Assembly: GCA_900128585.1 (NCBI GenBank)
Contig: LT642384.1
Span: 1 to 20,078 of the forward strand
Length of the DNA stretch: 20,078 nt
Direction of reading: 5' to 3'
Source of the DNA: Stramenopiles sp. TOSAG23-3
Lineage: Eukaryota > Sar
Shown here: positions 14,950 to 20,078 of the stretch, in pieces
Layout of the letters: each line of letters starts with the position of its first letter
Position numbering within the stretch: position 1 is the first letter of the stretch
Made by a program: the position numbers and the translations under genes
Notes under the pieces: generated by a model
Database searches by the model: none
Told to the model about the DNA's origin: nothing
What the model saw: only the letters and a program-made list of their open reading frames with translations

Positions 14950-17712
14950 TCACTCCATTGCATCGAACGCAACGGCGCTCAAGGAAGGACCATTTCCTTT
15001 GACAGCAACTATGCGAAAACGGACGCTTTTATTGTACTTCCAGCTCATCCATGCGCCGCCCTGAAAATCCTCTACAATTGATATAGGAGATACCGTGTTC
15101 ATTGTCACTCGGTCAAATGCAACTACACCAACTTTGCGAGACCATTGGGAGTCTATCGTAGTTATCGCAGTCGGCCAGTCACACATGTAAAGTGAAATTT
15201 TAACATCGCCAGGGCTCCCCACACCCTCCGCGTTAAAGAGAAAATCGATGTACGAATTCAAGTAGTTCTTGTGATCAAAGTTAAGAATGGTCCCCAGACC
15301 GTAAACATTTTCTCCAGGTATTTTCAGAGCGCAAGACGATGAATTTTTGGGGCCCACAAACGTTCCTTCAGGGTACCTGTTTTCCCAAATTTTTGTCGAA
15401 AAATTGATTATGAATGGTGGCAGGTTAACAATATCAACCCCGGTCGTCAAAGGAGAAAACATTACCCACCCGTCTTTGCCATAATTATCATGCCAATCGG
15501 TGCCATTTGTTTCTCGGTCGATCCCTAGAAAATCAGCATCGTACCGTGCCGGTGGCAGAGTGAACGGGGGAGCACTGTCGAATGGTTTTTGCGGCCTCCA
15601 CTCTACGCGGTGGTCTCCATGGCCTAATGGCCCCAAGACGACGTAGCAAAGACCTCTGGTCTCACTCAGTATTTCATGGTGCAGCTTCATGTCTTTTCGA
15701 GGACTGAAATTGATCATCAAAGTCCCTTGTGGCCTGTTCTCATCACGGCACACATGCTCTTTACCTCGGTTTGAAGCCAATGAAAACTCAAACAAAGGCA
15801 ACCGCAAGGTCGCCTTCGTCCCGTTTGGAATCGCAATATTTAGCACCGTGGATTGGTGGACCTTGAGATCAATCTTGATTTCTTTGCTATGAAAAACAGG
15901 CACCGACCCACTAACATTCTCAAGCCGCTTTGGAAAAAAAATCCATTCCTTATAGCCTGGGAGAGTAGCCTTTACCCCCAGAAGATTTTCGGTCATCCAT
16001 GCCAGAACTCCGGATGCCCACGGGTGACAGAGAGACGTGCGGCCGTTGTTAAAAGACGGAAGACGGTCATTGGGCTCAAAAACATCCAACCATGTTGGGG
16101 AAAACGTTTCAAAATAAGTTGTTCCCCCAATTTCAGATTGGCCTCCCCAACACAGGCGAGCAACCTCCACGGCTTCGTTTATCCTTCCCTCAATCGATCC
16201 TAGGGCTTTAAGAACAAAGAATTGATTGAACGACGAAAAGGAACATATGTGCGCGGTTTGATTGTGGAAGTACATACGGTAGATCTTTCCCCTCTCTTCT
16301 GCCGACGTTAGACTTGGAGAAAGGAGCGCTTCGCTGATGGAATGCAGCGCAAAGAACGTAAACCACGTTTCGCGCCCCAGTTGATTTTGTATATTTTCGA
16401 CGATTCGGTTTCCTGCATTTCCGTACTTTTTGATCAGCCCCTCGTATGACTTGCTCTCGGGCAGTGTCCTCAAATCGTTCACAAACCTTTCCGTTGCACG
16501 CAACGTGAGCATTGAGTAAAGTCGCTGTGACTCTATGCACGAAGCATTCTCGAAACCGCAGCCAAGGCGCTCATCCCAGCCCACGAATGCCAGAGGGGGC
16601 GGATTTTCCCACGTGGCCCCCTTCATACCCCAGACCACGCGCGAACCTTCCAATTCAACCGCAGCGTTCAGCTTGGCCTCTATGTTTGGTATGTACGACT
16701 GAAATGTCGCATGATCACCGGACTCCTCGTAGTAGTCTAGCACTGAGAGAACCCAGTAGATCGAGTATGTAGCAATTGAATTACTGTCGTTGTGCGTGTT
16801 CCACAAGTTTTGCCGGACGAATTCATGCTGCCCGAACGCCTTCATGATGGCCATTTGCGAAATGTGGTCGTCGCCCGTCCACCCAATCCGGTCTCCTCGA
16901 TCCATCAAAATGGCATTTAGCATAAATTTGCTGGGTTTTACCATGCCAGGCAAGGGTGCCGTTGCCATATTTAATTTTGGGCACAATGCGGCACTATACC
17001 AGATGGTGCTGAGCTCTGCGTCGTTTGCCACATGGAAAGAGCCTCGGTAGGGAACAGGCAAAGTCTGCGCCACTGCTCGAACTTCGCGTATGTGCCACTT
17101 TGAATCTTTACCGCCCCCAAAATTTATGTTTACGAACCCAAATCGAATACCCTCGTAAATGTACGGGTTGGTCTCTATCCGGTACACCCCACCGGGGTAC
17201 GCCTTGGGCTGCAGAATCTTCCCCGGGTATTGAGAGCTGTCTTCAGAGAGAGAGAGAGTGAGGTTTGCGTACACGGACGCGGGAATGTCTTCGGTTACTA
17301 TTTCCAACCATCCCGCAGACTCGAACCCGAAATCAACTCGGAACGACCCTTCTCCCAGCACAGTGACAATGCTCTCATGGTCTACACAGGCACCCTTGAC
17401 CAAGCAGTGTAAGCCGACAAAGGAATCCGGAGTGTCCGTTTGCGCAGATTTTGGGTACACCACGTAAGACTGAAATTCGTCCTGCCGCGTGCTCTCTGGC
17501 CATACCGCATTTACCAAAGGGTCCGGACTGTTTTCACTGCCTGGCAACGGAACAGAGCGTTCGCCGCTATTCACAAGGGGGTATGGCCGGAGCGGGAGTG
17601 GCTTCGGGCTTGGCCCAGGAGAGGAATGACCATAAGCGTTATGGCAGAAAAAGGAAAGGACCAACATTAAGAGCGTTGGCAATCCCCATGTGCTCGCAAA
17701 CCTCTTTACCAT
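14950..17712 (-). CDS. Secreted GH78-like alpha-L-rhamnosidase
   Basis: The 920-aa product starts with a signal peptide (hydrophobic 11-22, likely cut near 28 after NAYG) and a Pro/Ser-rich linker. An N-terminal beta domain (about 70-225) precedes an (alpha/alpha)6-barrel region (about 225-595). The GH78 signature DRGDRIGWTGDD is at 271-282, and FVGWDERLG (376-384), TTYFETF (531-537), and SLCHPWASG (560-568) with WMTENLLGV (572-580) follow the family order. GH78 enzymes release terminal alpha-L-rhamnose by inversion. By motif position the usual acid Glu of RDER is Asp274, while Glu535 fits the base. Residues 600-640 fit the C-terminal beta domain; residues about 750-920 form an additional beta-rich, jelly-roll-like module, perhaps carbohydrate binding. 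Many N-glycosylation sequons fit secretion. Divergent from the GH79 gene, 531 bp away. No introns. Confidence 0.88.
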   Translation of the reverse strand: MVKRFASTWGLPTLLMLVLSFFCHNAYGHSSPGPSPKPLPLRPYPLVNSGERSVPLPGSENSPDPLVNAVWPESTRQDEFQSYVVYPKSAQTDTPDSFVGLHCLVKGACVDHESIVTVLGEGSFRVDFGFESAGWLEIVTEDIPASVYANLTLSLSEDSSQYPGKILQPKAYPGGVYRIETNPYIYEGIRFGFVNINFGGGKDSKWHIREVRAVAQTLPVPYRGSFHVANDAELSTIWYSAALCPKLNMATAPLPGMVKPSKFMLNAILMDRGDRIGWTGDDHISQMAIMKAFGQHEFVRQNLWNTHNDSNSIATYSIYWVLSVLDYYEESGDHATFQSYIPNIEAKLNAAVELEGSRVVWGMKGATWENPPPLAFVGWDERLGCGFENASCIESQRLYSMLTLRATERFVNDLRTLPESKSYEGLIKKYGNAGNRIVENIQNQLGRETWFTFFALHSISEALLSPSLTSAEERGKIYRMYFHNQTAHICSFSSFNQFFVLKALGSIEGRINEAVEVARLCWGGQSEIGGTTYFETFSPTWLDVFEPNDRLPSFNNGRTSLCHPWASGVLAWMTENLLGVKATLPGYKEWIFFPKRLENVSGSVPVFHSKEIKIDLKVHQSTVLNIAIPNGTKATLRLPLFEFSLASNRGKEHVCRDENRPQGTLMINFSPRKDMKLHHEILSETRGLCYVVLGPLGHGDHRVEWRPQKPFDSAPPFTLPPARYDADFLGIDRETNGTDWHDNYGKDGWVMFSPLTTGVDIVNLPPFIINFSTKIWENRYPEGTFVGPKNSSSCALKIPGENVYGLGTILNFDHKNYLNSYIDFLFNAEGVGSPGDVKISLYMCDWPTAITTIDSQWSRKVGVVAFDRVTMNTVSPISIVEDFQGGAWMSWKYNKSVRFRIVAVKGNGPSLSAVAFDAME

Positions 17713-18243
17713 TGTTGGGTCAAAAAGGCGAGAACACCGATCAATAAATACTATACAACGGCACAGAATTAGTCGAAAAAACAGAGTTCAATAATTACTT
17801 TTCTGAACACACTTGAAGCGTATCCTACATATTGCGTTTCCCTCTCTATAAAATTAAATTGTATATACGAACCGATGAAATCACAAAATCCAAAATTCAA
17901 AAACCTAAGTTGGTCGTCGTCGGACGGATGATCGCCGCTGAGGAGAAGACAACAACAACACACACCACTCTCATCATCAAAGATTTGGTTGATCTTTATG
18001 CTGTGTTCTTGTTGTTTTTTATATATTATAGTATAAGTTATAATTCATAATAATATCCTCCCAAAAGAAGAAGAAGTGGTGGTGAAAAATTGTTTGTGTG
18101 TGATGAGAACAAAAAATAGAAACAATTAATGAACGGATAGGGGAAAAAGCAAAAAAAGATTTGAATTGGCATGTGCCATCATGGAAATTAGGGATTGAAA
18201 GAATTTGTTAAGAATTAGTATTTAACGTCCACATAGAACAATC
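17713..18243. promoter_or_regulatory. Shared divergent promoter region of GH78 and GH79 genes
   Basis: This 531-bp spacer lies between the start codons of two divergently transcribed hydrolases and must contain both promoters. TATA-like sequences include CTATAAAATT near 17846 (plus strand) and GTATTTAACG near 18218, about 20 bp before the GH79 ATG. CA/GT- and GAA-rich microsatellite patches (17950-17970, 18065-18080) and one copy of ATGCTGTGT (17998-18006) are present. I see no gene inside. Confidence 0.5.
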
Positions 18244-19791
18244 ATGCCTAGCTTGTTAGTAGTGTTTCTTTTGGAGTGTTGCTTCTTTGGTTGGTTTGGC
18301 GACGGGGTTAGTGTCGAGGTGAGTCTGACGGAACCAATTGCGGTAACGTCGCCTAGTTTTGTTGGTGTCAATATTGATGCTGCTTCCCTTTATCAAGGAA
18401 CCCGGCTGGACGTTGCTGACGTTCGCTTCCGGGACTTTGCGTGTAAGTTCGGAGAAGTAAGAGACAGTCCAATGACCCTTCGAATTGGTGGTTCGGCAGC
18501 AGACGACCTGTCCACTTTTCTGAACAGCACGAGGCACGGGCATATATTTTTAACAAGGGATTACTGGGACGACATCATTGACTTTGTTGACGCCTGCGGT
18601 TTCAATTTGGCGTGGGACTTGAACATGCGAATTGGGCGCAGCACTAACTCTAGCGACCCGTGGGACCCACAAGACACCTTGCGTCTCCTCGACCATGTTC
18701 GGGAAAAGCACCAAAGCGTCTGGGCGTTGCAGTTGGGAAACGAGCCGGGACATTACCAGACCCGCAACGGCGGGCTTCCGACGGCCAAGCAGCACGGCGC
18801 GGACTTCGTTGCACTCGACAAAATTTTGTCCAAATATTACCCCCCTGGCTCCAACTTGGAGACCAAGAGGCCTCGCATGCAAGGACCGGACGTGTGCTTT
18901 GGGGCTGGGACGCAGACGCAGCCATGCGCCGACATGTCCTATTTTCGGGACGTGCTGTCAGTCCTGGGCCCGAGTATGCTGACCGACATTACTGGTCACG
19001 CCTACGGCCTGCGAGGACCAAAGAAGGGGAGGGTAGAGCCGTCCCAGTGTACGATTGAAGCATTTCTAAACCCGGAACTCTTTCAAGCGCAAGTGATCGC
19101 GCCGGTTTCGAAATGGAAAGCGGCAATGAAGGAGCTAGCGCCAGCCTCCAACTTTATCCTTTCCGAGACCGCGAGCGCCGCGGATGGTGGCTGCCCCAAC
19201 TTATCGAACCGCTTTGTGTCCGGGTTTTACTACATGGAAATTTTGGGCGCGCTCGGAGACATGGGAGTATTTCAAGTTTACCGTCAAAACTTGGTTGGTT
19301 ACGGCGGGATAAATTTTGGCTCATCTTACGCGCTCCTTGACCCCCCTGGGTGGTTTGCAGGGGGCGATCAGTTGGTTCCAAACCCTGACTACTTCACGGC
19401 CCTGCTGTACAGAAAGTTGGTTGGCACGGCCCGTTTGAAGGTGGACGTGCCCAGCGACCAATACATCCACGCGGCTTGCGCCGTTGGAGGTGGGGTGGTA
19501 CTGACGTATATCAACCCATCACCCGACGCCCTGGAGGTCAACATTACCTTCACCGCCGGGGATATGCCGAGCCCCTGCACCAACTACGGGAGCGAGACCG
19601 CAGGCATGGTGGTGGAAAAGTACATTTTGACTGCCCCCCAAGGGAATTTGACTTCAGACCAGGTCGAATTGAATGGGAAAGTCCTGAGTATGTCTTCGGC
19701 CTTGGAACCGTCAAACTCGTTTCATGAGACCGTCGTGAACGTGCCCCCATTTTCGTACGGGTTTCTGGTTTCCAAGGCGTCCGCAAAGTAG
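18244..19791 (+). CDS. Secreted GH79-like beta-glucuronidase/heparanase
   Basis: The 515-aa intronless product has an N-terminal hydrophobic signal sequence (residues 3-18, cut near 20-24) and a (beta/alpha)8 barrel with a C-terminal beta domain (about 400-510), as in heparanase and GH79 beta-glucuronidases. Landmarks: MTLRIGGSAAD (77-87), LQLGNEPGHY (162-171) with acid/base Glu167, DITGHAYGL (248-256), and SETASAADGG (307-316) with nucleophile Glu308; GVFQVYRQNLVGYGGINF (341-358) and SYALLDP (361-367) follow. GH79 enzymes are retaining and cleave beta-linked glucuronic acid in glycosaminoglycans, arabinogalactan or other polysaccharides (family knowledge). Both catalytic Glu are present, so activity is expected. 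The exact substrate cannot be read from sequence. Divergent from the GH78 gene; GC content is higher than its neighbours' spacers, as for other genes here. Confidence 0.93.
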   Translation: MPSLLVVFLLECCFFGWFGDGVSVEVSLTEPIAVTSPSFVGVNIDAASLYQGTRLDVADVRFRDFACKFGEVRDSPMTLRIGGSAADDLSTFLNSTRHGHIFLTRDYWDDIIDFVDACGFNLAWDLNMRIGRSTNSSDPWDPQDTLRLLDHVREKHQSVWALQLGNEPGHYQTRNGGLPTAKQHGADFVALDKILSKYYPPGSNLETKRPRMQGPDVCFGAGTQTQPCADMSYFRDVLSVLGPSMLTDITGHAYGLRGPKKGRVEPSQCTIEAFLNPELFQAQVIAPVSKWKAAMKELAPASNFILSETASAADGGCPNLSNRFVSGFYYMEILGALGDMGVFQVYRQNLVGYGGINFGSSYALLDPPGWFAGGDQLVPNPDYFTALLYRKLVGTARLKVDVPSDQYIHAACAVGGGVVLTYINPSPDALEVNITFTAGDMPSPCTNYGSETAGMVVEKYILTAPQGNLTSDQVELNGKVLSMSSALEPSNSFHETVVNVPPFSYGFLVSKASAK

Positions 19792-19874
19792 ACAGGGAGT
19801 GTTTAATATCGACAAACTATGTGTAAAAAAACCCTTCGAGTTCAGTTTTTCTCTAAATATTGGTAAAAAGTATA

Positions 19875-20002
19875 TTAACTTTTAATAACAGCCAATTTTC
19901 TTGTTTTAATGTTTCATTTGTGAAGTAAATGTGCTTCCATTTGATTTGTAAACCAAATGTGTGTTTTTATAAAACAAGAAAATTGGCTGTTATTTAAGTT
20001 AA
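19875..20002. mobile_element. Small inverted repeat with TTAA ends, MITE-like
   Basis: Left arm 19875-19907 and right arm 19971-20002 are reverse complements over about 32 bp. The inner 24 bp, AATAACAGCCAATTTTC followed by TTGTTTT, match perfectly; the outer part has one mismatch and one indel. A 63-bp loop holds shorter CATTTG/CCAAATG pairs. Both ends are TTAA (19875-19878 and 19999-20002), the target sequence duplicated by piggyBac-type transposases. A 3'-UTR hairpin of the GH79 gene, whose stop is 84 bp upstream, is the alternative. Confidence 0.6.
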
Positions 20003-20078
20003 TTAAATTTAGCTTCGTCGTACCCTAATCCTAACTTGGTTCTGTAATTTCGTCTCATTGATGGTTGTCAATCATCAT

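Noticed and set aside
20020-20035. Telomere-like CCCTAATCCTAA
   Set aside because: It is a single imperfect occurrence with no tandem array, consistent with chance.

Overview
This is nuclear DNA from a single-celled eukaryote. Evidence: a spliceosomal U5 protein, ribosomal protein eL41, a calcium-dependent-kinase-type fusion, an ER-type FKBP, and long open genes separated by very AT-rich, low-complexity spacers. Almost all genes are intronless; the two introns proposed here are short (about 52 and 95 nt). The extended N terminus of eL41, the CDPK architecture and the secreted carbohydrate enzymes point to a microbial eukaryote such as an alga, stramenopile, haptophyte or alveolate. The lineage cannot be fixed from the sequence alone.

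Layout, left to right. 1-840: a short minus-strand ORF carrying a Notch/LNR-like cysteine module, a GC-rich island without a convincing gene, and a minus-strand eL41 gene that short-ORF filters would miss. 840-2227: AT-rich spacer ending in long polypurine tracts. 2228-3260: a secreted or ER FKBP prolyl isomerase (+) facing the U5 snRNP protein DIM1 (-). 3261-3971: spacer with a G-quadruplex motif. 3972-5687: a CDPK-like kinase with altered catalytic and EF-hand motifs. 6002-6293: a proposed two-exon minus-strand gene of 79 aa, tentatively compared with TFIIH subunit TFB5. 6294-6952: AT-rich spacer with a diverged direct repeat. 6953-7930: an unrecognised helical protein (-). 8580-13120: a very large helical-repeat/LamG-like protein (+), interrupted by a one-base frame change in an 11-G run. 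13293-13922: a P/Q/Y- and Cys-rich orphan (-). 14399-14805: a large inverted-repeat (foldback) element. 14950-17712 (-) and 18244-19791 (+): a divergent pair of secreted glycoside hydrolases, GH78-like and GH79-like. 19875-20002: a small inverted repeat bounded by TTAA, MITE-like.

The clearest functional unit is the GH78/GH79 pair. The two genes share a 531-bp intergenic region and both products carry N-terminal signal sequences. An alpha-L-rhamnosidase-type enzyme next to a beta-glucuronidase/heparanase-type enzyme suggests extracellular attack on a rhamnose- and uronic-acid-containing polysaccharide such as ulvan-type or other rhamnoglucuronan material. This is inference from the families and gene order. 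The remaining genes are mostly housekeeping (splicing, translation, ER folding, perhaps transcription/repair) or signalling and do not obviously work together.
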